Shown here: positions 30,611 through 43,307 of the stretch, one piece after another
Position numbering within the stretch: the stretch's first letter is position 1
Layout of the letters: the number at the start of each line of letters is the position of its first letter
Source: Paralithodes platypus
Taxonomy: Eukaryota; Arthropoda; Malacostraca; Decapoda; Lithodidae
Assembly (NCBI GenBank): GCA_032716605.1
Contig: CM064519.1
Coordinates: forward strand, 26,572,019 to 26,636,018
Length of the DNA stretch: 64,000 nt
Direction: 5' to 3'
Program-made: the position numbers and the translations under genes
Notes under the pieces: generated by a model
What the model saw: only the letters and a program-made list of their open reading frames with translations
Told to the model about the DNA's origin: nothing
Database searches by the model: none

Positions 30611-31050
30611 CATATCTAGATTATTGCTGTTGTTATTAATGTATAATTGGCTGGATGCATAACAATTCACTTATCATAGTCGACCTTTCTGATGGGATAT
30701 GTAAAAAACAAAAACAAAACAAAAAAACATCACATATCATAGTCAACCTTTCTGATGGGCAATTGGCCTGCTTCTCCTAAAGCTAAGTGGTTAAATGTAT
30801 AAATCCTCGGCATTGGGCACCGGTACAACTAAAAGATCTAACTGATTGAAAGGAAGCACGCCAATTATATCCTATGATTACTTACACTGGCGACGCCACC
30901 CTGATGTTGAGTATTAATGAATGCTTAGGATATTAATAATGCTGTCAACATCAAGATAGGGAGAGAGCCAGAGAGTGAGCGAGAGCCAGGATCTGAGTGG
31001 GTAACCGGATGTAGGGCAGCAGTTATGGAAAAATTATTAAATTGTACAAA
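30611..31050. other. Intergenic, contains a 60-bp spaced duplication
   Basis: TATCATAGTCGACCTTTCTGATGGG (30672) recurs as TATCATAGTCAACCTTTCTG.. (30735) with an A-rich spacer. Nothing coding. TSD-like repeats of this length could mark a duplication at the 5' side of the LINE. Confidence 0.4.
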
Positions 31051-31108
31051 ATGTTAAGAGAGAGAGAGAGAGAGAGAGCAGGGGCGGGGGCGAAGGAGAA
31101 AGAAAGCG

Positions 31109-32470
<1,362 letters not shown>

Positions 32471-32473
32471 GCC

Positions 32474-32905
32474 GTCCCCCCCCCCCCCCCTACCTCCCTG
32501 TGAAGTACCCTGGTCCCTCACTAACAATCTCGCTCTCTTCTCTTGTTTTGCTGTTGTTATTGTTGTTGTTGTTGTTGTACGTAAATGACTTCGCTCCTTC
32601 AGTAATACTCTCGCTCTCTTTTCTTGTTGTTGTTGTTGTTGTTGTTATTATTATTGTCGTTGTTGTTGTTGTTGTTAGTATAATTGTTGTTCGTTAAGGA
32701 TCTCGCTCCCTCACTTACTCTTTCGCTTTCTTGTCTTGATGTTGTTGTCTTCCGTAAATGACCTCGCTCCCTCACTAACACCTTCGTTCTCTTGTCTTGT
32801 GGTTGTTGGTTGGGATTGGTTGTTGTTGTTTTGGTTGTGTTATTGTTGGTTGGGGTATATCGGTTGTTGTTGGTGTTGGTGTTGTTGTTGAGTTGGGGAC
32901 TATAT
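32474..32905 (+). repeat. (GTT)n-rich tandem array, about four imperfect 80-bp units
   Basis: Each unit has CTCGCTCYYTC, TTCTTGT, a GTT run and CGTAAATGA. A C-run (32477-32490) lies upstream. Poly-Val and poly-Asn ORFs are repeat translations. Confidence 0.85.
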
Positions 32906-33179
32906 ATTATTCAGCGTCTAGAATTTTACTTGACCCTCCAAAAAATGGAAATAAAAGTTCCGATTTTTTCACTCGAGGTTTAGGCACTTTCAAATGCGAG
33001 ACAATATATAGATTTTTGACATTCCCACACATTCCAACACTTTCGAATAGAACCAACGCAGTTTATCCATCACATTTTTGTATTTGAAGACTACGATTTT
33101 GTTGACTCTGTCATAATCAACGAGTTAAATCTCCTGGTGTTAGGACAAGTGCCCCCTGGCCCATTTTACCCCCTTCTCA

Positions 33180-33815
33180 TATTCATATAATTTTCCTGCA
33201 TTTCTTCACTAGCCGTATTAATTTTAATTTTCCTGTAGGCCTATCTCTCCTCACGTTTATTTAAATGTTCCTGTATTTCTCCTCGCATTCATGTAAATTT
33301 TCCTGTATATCTTCTCATATACATTTAAATTTTTCTGTATTTCTTCATTATTCATTTACATTTTCCTGTATTTCTTCTTTTATTCATTTAAATTCTCCTG
33401 CATGTCTTTTCTTATTAATTTAAATGTTTCTGTATTTCTTCTCATATTCATTTAAAATTTCCTGTATTTCTTCTCATAGGCCTATAGGCTACATTTAAAT
33501 TTGTTCTGTATTTCTTCATTATTCATTTAAATTTTCCTGTATTTCTTCTCGTATTCATTTAAATGTTCTTGTATTTCTTCTCGCATATAATTAAATTTTC
33601 CTGTATTTCTTCTCGTATTCATTTAAATGTTCCTGTATTTCTTCTCACATATAATTAAATTTTCCTGTATTTCTTCTCATATTAATTTACATTTTCTTGT
33701 ACCGTATTTCTTCTCACATAAAATACAATTTTCCTGTATCTATTCTCATATTAATTTACATTTTCCTGTATTTCTTCTCACATAAAATTAAATTTTCCTG
33801 TATTATTTCCCCTAT
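33180..33815 (+). repeat. 32-bp minisatellite, about 20 units
   Basis: The unit is TCCTGTATTTCTTCTCATAT followed by TCATTTAAATTT. Individual units carry clean insertions at TA: TAGGCCTA at 33236-33243, TAGGCCTATAGGCTA at 33477-33491 and TACCGTA at 33700-33706. Confidence 0.9.
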
Positions 33816-33901
33816 TCATTCCAGTCAAAACCCAATTACCCCGCCTTGTCACCCCGAGCCACAGAGCAGTAATACAAGAAGGGGACATAAACAATACTCA
33901 C

Positions 33902-34115
33902 CTATAGTCTGTTTCTTTCCAACTGGCGTTTAATTGAATCCCTTAGCAGTAAATTTCTCGACATTTAATGGAAAAATATGAAACTACTATGTCTCTGCAT
34001 CATATTTAGACCAAGTTCATATAATTAGCACCATAATTCAATTCAAAATAGCTGATAAATCTTTATGGGAACTTTACAATTTACCGTCAGTTGAACAGTA
34101 ACAGAGTAGGTTATA
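33902..34115 (+). mobile_element. Family H inverted-repeat element, good copy
   Basis: Left TATAGTCTGTTTCTTTCCAAC..; right TTTACCGTCAGTTGAACAG..TAGGTTATAG. The body has GAATCCCTTAGCAGTAAATT, CTCGACATTTAATGGAAAAA and TGAAACTACTATGTCTCTGC. About 214 bp, non-coding. Confidence 0.65.
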
Positions 34116-34140
34116 GGGATAGTGCTGAGAGTAATGTTAA

Positions 34141-34458
34141 GGGGAGATTTCCACTTAAGGGATGTTTTTCTTGACCCCTTTCTCCCTCATGTTTAGCCCC
34201 ATTGCTTTTGATATTATAAAACGTTTGCCCCATTAGTTTAGCGATTTTAAGAACTTTCACCCCATATTAAGACATTTCGTGCCATTCAGGTGTCGATTTT
34301 ATCCTGGCGAGCGAAAGCGAGCCTGTAATTTAACAGGAACCGGCCTTCGGCCGGGAAATTTTTCTACCGAAAAATGTACAAATTTGTCTTGAAAGGGACT
34401 CAAGGGGGTGTAATTTTAAGCTTGATGGAGGTCTAGGGAACAAACTAAATAAATCCCC
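34141..34458 (+). mobile_element. TTAA-A family element with both TTAA flanks
   Basis: TTAA (34137-34140) GGGGAGATTTCCACTT ... AATCCCC TTAA (34459-34462), 318 bp. Contains CGGCCTTCGGCCGGGAAATT, TTTTTCTACCGAAAAATG, CTTGATGGAGGTCTAGGG and the internal units. One of the cleanest copies for deriving a consensus. Confidence 0.85.
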
Positions 34459-34496
34459 TTAATAATGACACCGTACTAATTTAACTAATACACCAT

Positions 34497-34712
34497 AACT
34501 ACAATCTGTTTAGTTTTAGCTCTCGGTCAATTCAATCCCTTAGCTGGTGATTTTTCGATACTGAATGGACAAATGATGAAACTACTGTGTCTCTGCATCA
34601 TAAACAACAGCATGTTTCACTTGACAATCTTCGTAATAGCTGGGTAATGAAGAGGAAGACATAGTAATTTACCGTCAGCTGGAGAATGATAGAGTAGAGA
34701 GTAGAGCAATGT
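34497..34712 (+). mobile_element. Family H inverted-repeat element
   Basis: CTACAATCTGTTTAGTTTTAGC left, TTTACCGTCAGCTGGAGAATG right. Body words TCAATCCCTTAGCTGGTGAT and GAAACTACTGTGTCTCTGCA match the copy 0.6 kb upstream in the same orientation. Confidence 0.6.
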
Positions 34713-34883
34713 TTTAGTAATTTGTTTTGTATTTATTTATTTATATAGGCCTATTTGTATTTGTTATATATTTTGTATTTATTATTATTATTTTATTTTT
34801 GTATGTACGGAAGTAAACCAACATAGCAAGGTGTACTAAAGCCAGCCCGCCCCTAGAGCCTCACGCCACACGCGGTATAATTT

Positions 34884-35180
<297 letters not shown>

Positions 35181-35303
35181 AACACTTCAAAGAAAAGTTT
35201 ATGTCGACTCTTCCTATAATGACCAATTATTGCAAAACTCAATATTTTTTTAGTCCTCGTCAGCTACCTTATTCAGTAACTTTGGGACCAGTCAGTCAAT
35301 TAA

Positions 35304-35647
35304 GGGAATATGGACTGTTTTTCGGGTCTTCTTTTCCCCTCATGCTTATCCCCATTAGTTTTGAGATTTTACGACGTTTGCCCCATTAGTTTGGCGATTT
35401 TAAGACCTTTCACACCATTTTGTTGTCAATATTAAGACCTTTCGTAGCCTTTAGGTGTTGATTTTTTCCTGGCGAGCCAGAGCGAGCCTGTAATTGTGGA
35501 GGAACCGGCCTTCGGCCGTGGCATTTTTCTACCGAAAAATGTACAAATTAATCTCGTAGGGGGATCTAATGGATCTAGGGAGGAAGCTAAACAAATAATT
35601 AGCCTATTATATGAAAAAATCGACCAAAAAGTTAACCATTCCCCCCA
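35304..35647 (+). mobile_element. TTAA-A family element
   Basis: TTAA-GGGAATATGGACTGTTTTTC start; four internal units; GGCGAGCCAGAGCGAGCCTG; CCGGCCTTCGGCCG hairpin; TTTTTCTACCGAAAAATG; CTAGGGAGGAAGCTAAAC. The right end (AACCATTCCCCCC) has lost its TTAA. Confidence 0.75.
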
Positions 35648-35789
35648 CCCCACACACACACTCCTTAAAGTGTGTGGTAAAAAAGTAAAAAGTAAAAAGT
35701 AAAAGTGTGTCACTCCACACAAGTCAGTCACATCACACTGAGAAGTTCACACAATTTGCTATTCACTAATTTTTATATTCTATTTATAT

Positions 35790-35803
35790 TATATATATAT
35801 ACA

Positions 35804-35869
<66 letters not shown>

Positions 35870-35881
35870 CCGTATACAGTA
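35790..35881 (+). repeat. (AT)n microsatellite with TACAGTA and TACCGTA edges
   Basis: About 60 bp of AT, entered through TATACAGTATAT and left through ATATACCGTATACAGTATAT. Ile-Tyr ORFs are artefacts. Confidence 0.95.
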
Positions 35882-36167
35882 TATTTGTTTTTATTTAGTA
35901 ATGTACGGTATTAAATTTTAATTTTGATTTTATTTATTTTTATAATCCAACCAAACAGTTTCAATGGGCTAAACTCTTAAGATGTGCTTAAGATATGATA
36001 TTTGCTTATCAATACTAATTTTTTGTTTGGTAAGTTAGCTTAGGGGAGATGTGTGTATTGCTTATACTATACAGTAGGCTATAAGCATATTTTGTTTCTC
36101 TCGCCAGCACAATCACATTATTACATTAGTGAGAGATGTTCTTAAGTAGCTAAAAGATAGATGTAGT

Positions 36168-39014
36168 ACAAAGGAGTACAAAGGAAATCAAGCAACAACA
36201 GATCTAGTGACCCTTCTAGGTTGCTTGTCCTCCAGAACACTGAGGATCAAGTGTCCAAACAGTGGTTTAGAGTGGGTAAGGGAACATTGGAAAGGGAATT
36301 ACTGCCCTGGAACTAATGTCCGTGGCAGGATTAGGAAGTTAGTAGGGGACAGATGGGTTAGTAACTGAAGGGGGGATAAAATAAAGTTATTCATTTACAA
36401 ACGCAGCCAGTCGCGGGTTTGAAGCGAGATATTTGTCTAGGCGGAGTTTAAATGAATCAACGGTGATGCAGTCTATAACGTTTCGGGGAAGCCCATTCCA
36501 CAAGTTGACAACTCGATTGAAGAAGAAATTCTTATATTCGTGTGAGTTAAAAGATTTACCAATAATTTTGCAACCGTTTCCCCACGTGTAATTAGATTGG
36601 TCGATAGTGAAGTACTTACTACAGTTCATATTGTCGATGCCTTTGATGATTTTGAACACTTGAATTAAGTCACCTCTTAATCTGCGCTGGGTTAAAGGAA
36701 ATAGATTTAATTCTCTAAGACGCTCTTCGAATGGTTTGTTCTTTAGGCTAGGTATAATTTTGGTAACTCTACGTTGAACTCGTTCTAGCTTGTTTATATC
36801 TTTTGGTAATAAGGGCACCAGGATTGAACGCAGTATTCCAGAAGAGGGCGGACTAAGGAATTGTAAAGGGTTAGGATAACTTCTTTGGATTTATGCTGAA
36901 ATGACCTGCCTATAAAACCAATTATTTTGTTTGCCTTCTTAACAACTTCTGAACATTGTTGACTCGGTTTTAGGTTACTCGATATTGTTACTCCCAGATC
37001 GGTTTCTCTGTTTACATTCTTAAGCTGAGTGCCATTCATCGAATAGTTTGCTTTCTCATTTAGGTATCCGATATGTAGTACTTTACATTTATCCGCATTG
37101 AAACTCATTTGCCAAATTTGGGCCCAACATGACAATTTATCTAGATTGTGTTGCATAGCGTCAACTTGTTCTTTTGAGAGTACGCTATTTGCAATTTTTG
37201 TATCGTCAGCAAATTTTGAGATTGTACAGGTGAGGCCCTCATCTATGTCGTTGATGTAAATTAGAAAGAGAATTGGTCCTAGTACCGATCCCTGGGGTAC
37301 CCCGCTACTTACATTGGTCCATTTAGATGCCTTACCGTTTATGACTACTCTTTGCTTTCTGTCGCTGAGCCAATTTTCTATCCATTTCAACACACCGTCT
37401 TGTATTCCATGCGCTTTTAGTTTTAGCAGTAAACGTTTGTGGGGAACTTTGTCAAAGGCCTTTTGAAAATCAAGGTATATAATATCTACAGCTTTACTCT
37501 CATCGTAGAGGTTGAGGATATCGTGGAAGAAGTCTAAGAGGTTTGTTAAACAGGAACGTTTTTTTACGAAAGCCGTGTTGAGTATCTTTAAGTATGTTAT
37601 TTTCCTCTAAGTGATTTACGAGTCTGTCTCGTATGACCGTTTCTAGCATTTTACATACAACTGAGGTTAAGCTAATTGGACGATAGTTACTGGGTAGGGA
37701 TTTGCTGCCTTTTTTGAATATCGGTGTTACGTTGGCTAGCTTCCACTGATCAGGCATAGTTCCAGACTGCAAGGATTTATTGAATAGTAATGTCAGTGGT
37801 TTGGAGAGCTCATCCTTAGCTTCCTTCAGAACTCTAGGCGAGATTGTATCAGGTCCAGGCGTTTTATTTACCTTGAGTTTATCTAAACAATTCAATACTT
37901 CTCTCTCTGTAACGGTGATATTGCTTAGAACATCTGAATTATCAATCTGAATCGGCGATGGTGTAGGGATATCACTGAGGTCTTCTGTTGTAAAAACTGA
38001 TGCAAAGAAGATATTGAGGGCATTACTCATTTGTACTTCGTCTTTGGTGTATTCTCCATTTTCATCGACTAACGGTCCAACAGTTGAAGTAACTACTTTT
38101 TTCTTTCTGATATAACTATAGAATTCTTTCGGGTTTGTTTTACTTTGATTCGCAATATGTAACTCTAAGGTCTTTTTACTTTGCTTAATTAACTTTTTGG
38201 CTTTGCGTCGTAGCTCTACAAATTTCACCCGTTCTTCGTCATTTTGTGAGGATTTTAATCTATCATTAGCAAATTTTTTAGCAAGCAGGCAGTTTGAAAT
38301 ATCTTTATTCCACCATTTGGGCTTATTATTATGGCCTGGACGCCGTATTTTCTATGGTATGCAGTCTTGCACTGCTTTTAGGTAAGTGGTTTCGAATAAC
38401 TTCCAAGATGTATTTATGTCGTTATTGTTAATTAAAAAGCTCCAGTCAGTTTCTTTAAACATAGCTCTAAGTTTATGGAAGTTTGCTTTCTTGAAATTAG
38501 GGACTTTTTCGATGCTACTATTTGGTTCGTTACTAGTAAACTTTAAAGTGAAAGTTATCGTACGATGGTCGCTGTTCCTGAATTCATCACCAACATTCAA
38601 ATTCTCTATTAATTCTTCTTTTGTTGCAAGTACAATGTCAAGAACGTTATTACCACGGGTCGGCGTTCGAACAAATTGATAAAGCGAACTCTCTTGCAAG
38701 TTCGTATACAAGTCATGTCCGGAGTGTGAAGTAAGAGTATCGCCCCACTTGGTCACAGGTAAATTAAAGTCGCCAAAAATTACGGTATCTTGTGAGTTAC
38801 TTACATCTGCAATTTGTTCGTAAATTTCTCGGTCAGTTTGCACTGATTGAGCTGGAGGTCTGTATATTAATGCAAGTATTATTTTTGTACCTTTATTATT
38901 CTTTATTAGCACAAAAGATGCGTCGACGTTCACAATTTGAGGTTTTGACAAGAGGGTAGGGTTAAGACTTTCTTTGATATAAAGTAAAACGCCACCTCCA
39001 TTTCGATTTATTCG
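36168..39014 (-). mobile_element. CR1-like LINE, copy 1, 5'-truncated
   Basis: The 3' end at about 36168 carries CCTTTGTACT repeated about twice, a short non-poly-A tail as in CR1-type elements. Truncation is at about 39014 within the endonuclease domain. It aligns with 46018-48800 along its whole length with only scattered differences. No target duplication is evident. Confidence 0.85.
36387..39014 (-). pseudogene. CR1-like ORF2 (endonuclease + reverse transcriptase), broken
   Basis: The frame enters at RINRNGGGVLLYIKESLNP and reads IYRPPAQS, FGDFNLPVTKW and SDHRTITF, i.e. the C-terminal half of an APE-type endonuclease. Then come the RT: DKLKVNKTPGPDTISPRVLK, LANVTPIFKKGSK, NYRPISLTSVVCKMLE, SGVPQGSVLGPILFLIYIND, FADDTKIA. 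The C-terminal domain has LEYCVQSWCPYY, NLFPLTQRRLRGDLI and LDKYLASN..LAAFVNE. Lesions: TAG at 38349-38351, one extra T in a T run at 37559-37565, and a one-base loss near 36810. Such elements encode the enzyme for target-primed reverse transcription; this copy cannot. Confidence 0.88.
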
Positions 39015-39015
39015 A

Positions 39016-39150
39016 GTGTAGTGTATTTATGTAGTGTAGGGGATATGGGTGTAAAAGAACAACTAGGTATGTAGGGAGGAAGGAGTCTGCCTCGTATGGG
39101 CCAATAGGCCTTCTGCAGATTTCCATTTTTCTTATGTTCTTATGTTCTTA
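39016..39150 (+). mobile_element. Octamer-tailed retroposon fragment
   Basis: Ends with GCAGATTTCCATTTTTCTTA then TGTTCTTATGTTCTTA, a tail of TTCTTATG octamers on the + strand, preceded by GCCTCGTATGGGCCAATAGG. The same end occurs inverted at 57547. Octamer tails rather than poly-A are characteristic of CR1-type LINEs and their SINE partners. It abuts the truncated 5' end of the CR1-like copy, in opposite orientation. Confidence 0.6.
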
Positions 39151-39151
39151 A

Positions 39152-39363
39152 AGCCGGTGTCACACTAGCGCTTTTTCCGGCAATGTTCGATGAGCAAGTT
39201 TTTTCTCGTAATACTTTGAGGCTCTTTCACATTGGAATCGGAAACTAGACTGAAGGTAGATTATGTTAGGTGGTTAATTCTCATAGAACTTATATTTCCA
39301 AAGCTGCCAGACGAAAATTGATCGGAAAAAATTACGGATTTTTTTTCTCGTGTGATACCACCT
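39152..39363. mobile_element. Family G inverted-repeat element, copy 1
   Basis: The left end GGTGTCACACTAGCGCTTTT and TCCGGCAATG relate to the right end CTCGTGTGATACC. It shares AAACTAGA.TGAAG.., GTTAGGTGG.T.AATTCT and an AAAATTG.TCGG segment with 56103-56297. About 210 bp, non-coding, superfamily unknown. Confidence 0.55.
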
Positions 39364-39462
39364 ATAACGGGAGTAGCTTTGGTCAGGATTCCCAAAATGA
39401 ACCCTTCAGTATTAGTCCGATTTTCTTCAGATTTGTTTTGTTATCATTAGACGATTTTTTAA

Positions 39463-39672
39463 CCCATTCAGTACCAGGGACGTCCTTTTCATCGTATACT
39501 GGGAAATATTAGACGATTTTATTCAGCTTAGGAAGGACCTCTAGCAATAATAAGGCTTCAAACTATCTCAACCAAGCCTTTTAACCATCACAGATTTATC
39601 ATAAGCTGCATAATATATATCGTCTAAACATAGCTAGATAAAATATACCACACGTCGCTGGTACTCAAAGGG
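39463..39672. mobile_element. Family J (piggyBac-like) element with TTAA flanks
   Basis: TTAA (39459-39462) CCCATTCAGTACCAGGGACG ... ACGTCGCTGGTACTCAAAGGG TTAA (39673-39676), 210 bp. The CCC termini, imperfect TIRs of about 25 bp and TTAA target are the piggyBac signature. The body (GACGATTTTATTCAGCTTAG, CAAACTATCTCAACCAAGCC) matches 42353-42559. Confidence 0.8.
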
Positions 39673-39676
39673 TTAA

Positions 39677-40149
39677 AGTTGAAGAAGGATTTGTAAGAGT
39701 CGAAAGGTTAAGAGAAATGGTTTGTAGTCCTTTGATGCCTAGAGATCCTTCCTAAGCTGAACAAAAACCTTCGAATAATAGGTAGAATGAAATGGAGAAG
39801 TGCGCCCTCGAACACGGCAGGGGTTAATTGAAAGTTGATCTGTTAACGCTAATAATTGTGCATACAAGAAAGTGATCACTTTTGTAGATGTAGTAGCATC
39901 GCAGACATAACAATCATACTATGTGTAGGTGGAGAATAATGTAGGTGTGTAGGTGTGTAGGTGTGTACGTATGTGTGCACTATACAGATTAGGCGTGGAC
40001 ATTTAACAACAAAATAAACACATCAAATGTGCTTCAATCATTAACATGTCACATAAAGGATTGGAACACTGATTATGTATAGCATTTGGGTTACTTTTGA
40101 ACACATATGTTTACGGTGTACGCAAAATGGCCCAAATAAAGTGTGGTTG
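39677..40149. other. Intergenic, no gene seen
   Basis: AT-rich. AAGGATCTCTAGGCATCAAAGG-like text near 39730-39760 partly repeats, inverted, the body of the neighbouring family J element, so a decayed second copy may be present. Confidence 0.4.
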
Positions 40150-40941
40150 GGTGATTTATATGGGTGGTAGGAAGGCTAGGGGTCAATTGAGGCAAGTGAT
40201 GGTGTGGGTGTGGATGTATTTATGGGTGTGGGTGTGTGTGGGTGTAAGTGTGTGTGTGGGTGTAAGTGTGGGTGGGTGATTTATATGGGTGGTAGGAAGG
40301 CTTGGGGTCAATTGAGGCAGGTGATTGTGTGGGTGTGGGTATGGGTGTGTGTGGGTGTAGGTGTGGGTGTGGGTGGGTGATTTATATGGGTGGTAGGAAG
40401 GCTAGGGGTCAATTGAGGCAGGTGATGGTGTGGGTGTGGGTGTATGTATGGGTGTGGGTGTAGGTGTGGGTGTGGGTGTGGGTGGGTGATTTATATGGGT
40501 GGCAGGTAGGCTTGGGGTCAATTGAGGCAGGTGTGGGTATGGGTGTGGGTGTAGGTGTGGGTGTGGGTGGGTGATTTATATGGGTGGTAGGAAGGCTAAG
40601 GGTCAATTGAGGCAGGTGATGGTGAGGGTGTGGATGTATGTATGGGTGTGGGTGTAGGTGTGGGTGTGGGTGGGAGATTTATATGGGTGGTAGGAAGGCT
40701 AGGGGTCAATTGAGGCAGGTGATGGTGTGGGTGTGGGTGTGGATGTATGTATGGGTGTGGGTGTAGGTGTGGGTGTGGGTGGGAGATTTATATGGGTGGT
40801 AGGAAGGTTAGGGGTCAATTGAGGCAGGTGATGGTGTGGGTGTGGATGTATGTATGGGTGTGGGTGTAGGTGTAGGTGTGGGTGTGGGTGGGAGATTTAT
40901 ATGGGTGGTAGGAAGGCTAGGGGTCAATTGAGGCAGGTGAT
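40150..40941 (+). repeat. About 109-bp tandem array, eight copies, GTGGGT-rich
   Basis: GATTTATATGGGTGGTAGGA recurs at 40153, 40278, 40379, 40488, 40573, 40676, 40785 and 40894. Each copy is followed by AGGGGTCAATTGAGGCAGG and a length-variable GGTGTG stretch, giving units of 85-125 bp. The last three are the most uniform (109 bp). Thr-Pro ORFs on the minus strand are artefacts. Confidence 0.95.
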
Positions 40942-41195
40942 ATACTGTAGATGGAGACTGCTGTGTTGGTAGGGGACCACAGGCATAACAATGATACTCC
41001 AACCCTGAGCTGTGTGTGTGGGTGTAGGTGTAGGTGTGTGTGTGTGAGTGTGTATATGTATGTATTTATATTTGAATGTGTAGCCTATTATTTGCGTGCG
41101 TATGAGTGTGTCCAAGGTAAACAAAAACATATTGTATTGTTATTATACTGTATAGGCCTATGTATTTATATATTTGTATATGTATATATTATTAT

Positions 41196-41242
41196 TACCG
41201 GTATTATTATTATTATATATATATATATATATATATATACAG

Positions 41243-41273
<31 letters not shown>

Positions 41274-41275
41274 GT
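41196..41275 (+). repeat. (ATT)n interrupted by TACCGGTA, then (AT)n and poly-T
   Basis: An ATT tract is broken by CCGGTA (TACCGGTA at 41196-41203), followed by about 30 bp of AT, ATACAGTATAT and a T run. Confidence 0.9.
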
Positions 41276-41750
41276 GTGTCCTTGCGCATTTAACCTGTGT
41301 GAATGTTTGTAGGCGTACTTTGTAATGTCTATTTGGGTGTGGAAATGTTTACATGTTAACGTGGGTATGTTTATAAATGTGTGTCTGTGCCGTTGCGTGC
41401 ATGTGACTGTTGCCTGGTGTGTGCATTGTGTGCGTGTGTGGTCGTATTTTTCAGTGTGTGTACATGTGTAGTCTAGTTACGGCCCATTCCAGATATCCGA
41501 AAAGAGAGAAAGAAGTGTGTGTTCGTGTGAGTATGTATGTGTGTGTGTGTGAGTGTGTGTGTGTGAGTGTGTACGCTATTGTATGTAAGGCCAGCGAGAA
41601 CCTTATATTTCGACATTGTTAGCTGCCTCTCGCCCCATCGAAGGTACCGGTAACATCAAGGTAATGTCTAGGTAATGTTCAGGTAACGTCTAAGGTAACG
41701 TCTAGGGCAACCGGGGCTGCATGGATACTCAAAGATACAGGTACCATAAG
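41276..41750. other. Intergenic, GT-rich, no gene seen
   Basis: Loose GTGTGT text to about 41575; four short repeats of AAGGTAACRTCTAGG-type text at 41650-41710. Nothing coding. Confidence 0.5.
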
Positions 41751-41754
41751 TTAA

Positions 41755-42208
41755 GGGGAGATTAGTCGTTTTTCTGGCCTCCCTTCTTCCTCATGTCTTG
41801 CCCTATTAGTTTTCAGATTGTACAGCAAGATGTTTGTCCCGTTGGTTTGTCGATTTTAAGACCTCGCCCCATTTCTTTGTCAATATTTAGCCTTTTCGTG
41901 TCATTTGGTGTGGATTTTTTTTCCTAGCGAGCGATAGCTAGCCTGTATTTTAAGAGGAATCGGCCTATCGAAAAATGTACACATTTATCTCTAAGGGGGG
42001 TCTTGGGTGGGTGTTATTTTAAGCTTGATGGAGGTCTAGGAAAAACAACAGAAAATAAGATAAAAATATACATAGGCCTAAATGAGGAAATTGATACGCC
42101 CATGTCTTAAGGCGCGGTGAGAGGCATAATAAACCAAGGAATTAATACCTTTTCGCCTAACTAATGAGGCTAAACATGAGGACGAAGGGGGTCCAGAAAA
42201 AAAACTCC
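41755..42208 (+). mobile_element. TTAA-A family element, palindromic chimera
   Basis: TTAA-GGGGAGATTAGTCG start with four internal units, GCGAGCGATAGCTAGCC, a decayed hairpin and the ATCTCTAAGGGGGGTC segment. From about 42105 it ends with the same terminal domain inverted (CTAATGAGGCTAAACATGAG, GGGGGTCCAGAAAAA). Both ends therefore carry the 'ctggaccc' arm, unlike full copies. Confidence 0.65.
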
Positions 42209-42352
42209 ATAAGAAGCCTGGAACACTAAAATAATCAGGGTATAAATAGGATATGAAAACGGTATCGGTATAATTATATTCACTGGATTATTTAATGGGG
42301 ATTTACATTTGTATCCTATTAGATAGGTTTAGTACTACCAATCTACCTTTAA

Positions 42353-42559
42353 CCCCTTTTGTACCGGCGACGTATTTTGTGTTGTATTCGGGCTACTATT
42401 AGACGAGTTTATTAAGTTTAAAAAAGGACTTCAGCAATTAAAAGGCTTGGAACTATCTCACTTAACTCTTTTTACTACCACAGATCCTTCTTAAACTGCA
42501 CACCATCACCTAACTATAGCTGGAATATAATACAAAAGACGTCGCCAGTACAGAAGGGG
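42353..42559. mobile_element. Family J (piggyBac-like) element with TTAA flanks
   Basis: TTAA (42349-42352) CCCCTTTTGTACCGGCGACG ... GTCGCCAGTACAGAAGGGG TTAA (42560-42563), 207 bp, imperfect TIRs of about 37 bp. No transposase. A right-half fragment of another copy (43322-43365) forms part of the opposing arm. Confidence 0.8.
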
Positions 42560-42635
42560 TTAAATGGGTAGATTATTATGGATACTTGAATGGCCGTTTT
42601 CATACCAGGTATGGTCAAATACACTGTACAAATGG

Positions 42636-43307
42636 AACGTTTAAATGTAACACCAATGATAGCCTAGTCATAAATGTAACACCAATGATAGCCTAGTCAT
42701 AAATGTAACACCAATGATAGCCTAGTAAAATGTAACACCAATGATAGCCTAGTCATAAATGTAACACCAATGATAGCCTAGTCATAAATGTAACACCAAT
42801 GATAGCCTAGTCATAAATGTAACACCAATGATAGCCTAGTCATAAATGTAACACCAATGATAGCCTACTCATAAATGTAACACCAATGATAGCCTAGTCA
42901 TAAATGTAACACCAATGATAGCCTAGTCATAAATGTAACACCAATGATAGCCTAGTCAAAATGTAACACCAATGATAGCCTAGTCATAAATGTAACACCA
43001 ATGATAGCCTAGTCATAAATGTAACACCAATGATAGCCTAGTCATAAATGTAACACCAATGATAGCCTAGTCATAAATGTAACACCAATGATAGCCTAGT
43101 CATAAGTAACACCAATGATAGCCTAGTCATAAATGTAACACCAATGATAGCCTAGTCATAAATGTACACCAATGATAGCCTAGTCATAAATGTAACACCA
43201 ATGATAGCCTAGTCATAAATGTAACACCAATGATAGCCTAGTCATAAATGTAACACCAATGATAGCCTAGTCATAAATGTAACACCAATGATAGCCTAGT
43301 CATAAAT
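42636..43307 (+). repeat. 29-bp minisatellite, about 23 copies
   Basis: The unit is ATGTAACACCAATGATAGCC then TAGTCATAA. It is highly uniform; a few units lack 1-4 bases (42725, 42957, 43105, 43165). There are no unique spacers, so it is not a CRISPR. Each unit contains TAGCCTA. Confidence 0.97.

Noticed and set aside
38197..38679. Plus-strand ORFs opposite the CR1-like LINE (and the matching ones at 48049-48509)
   Set aside because: They recur only because the two LINE copies are homologous; the minus frame carries all the motifs.
42636..43307. Regular 29-bp repeats resembling a CRISPR array
   Set aside because: Units are directly adjacent with no unique spacers, and the context is eukaryotic; it is a minisatellite.
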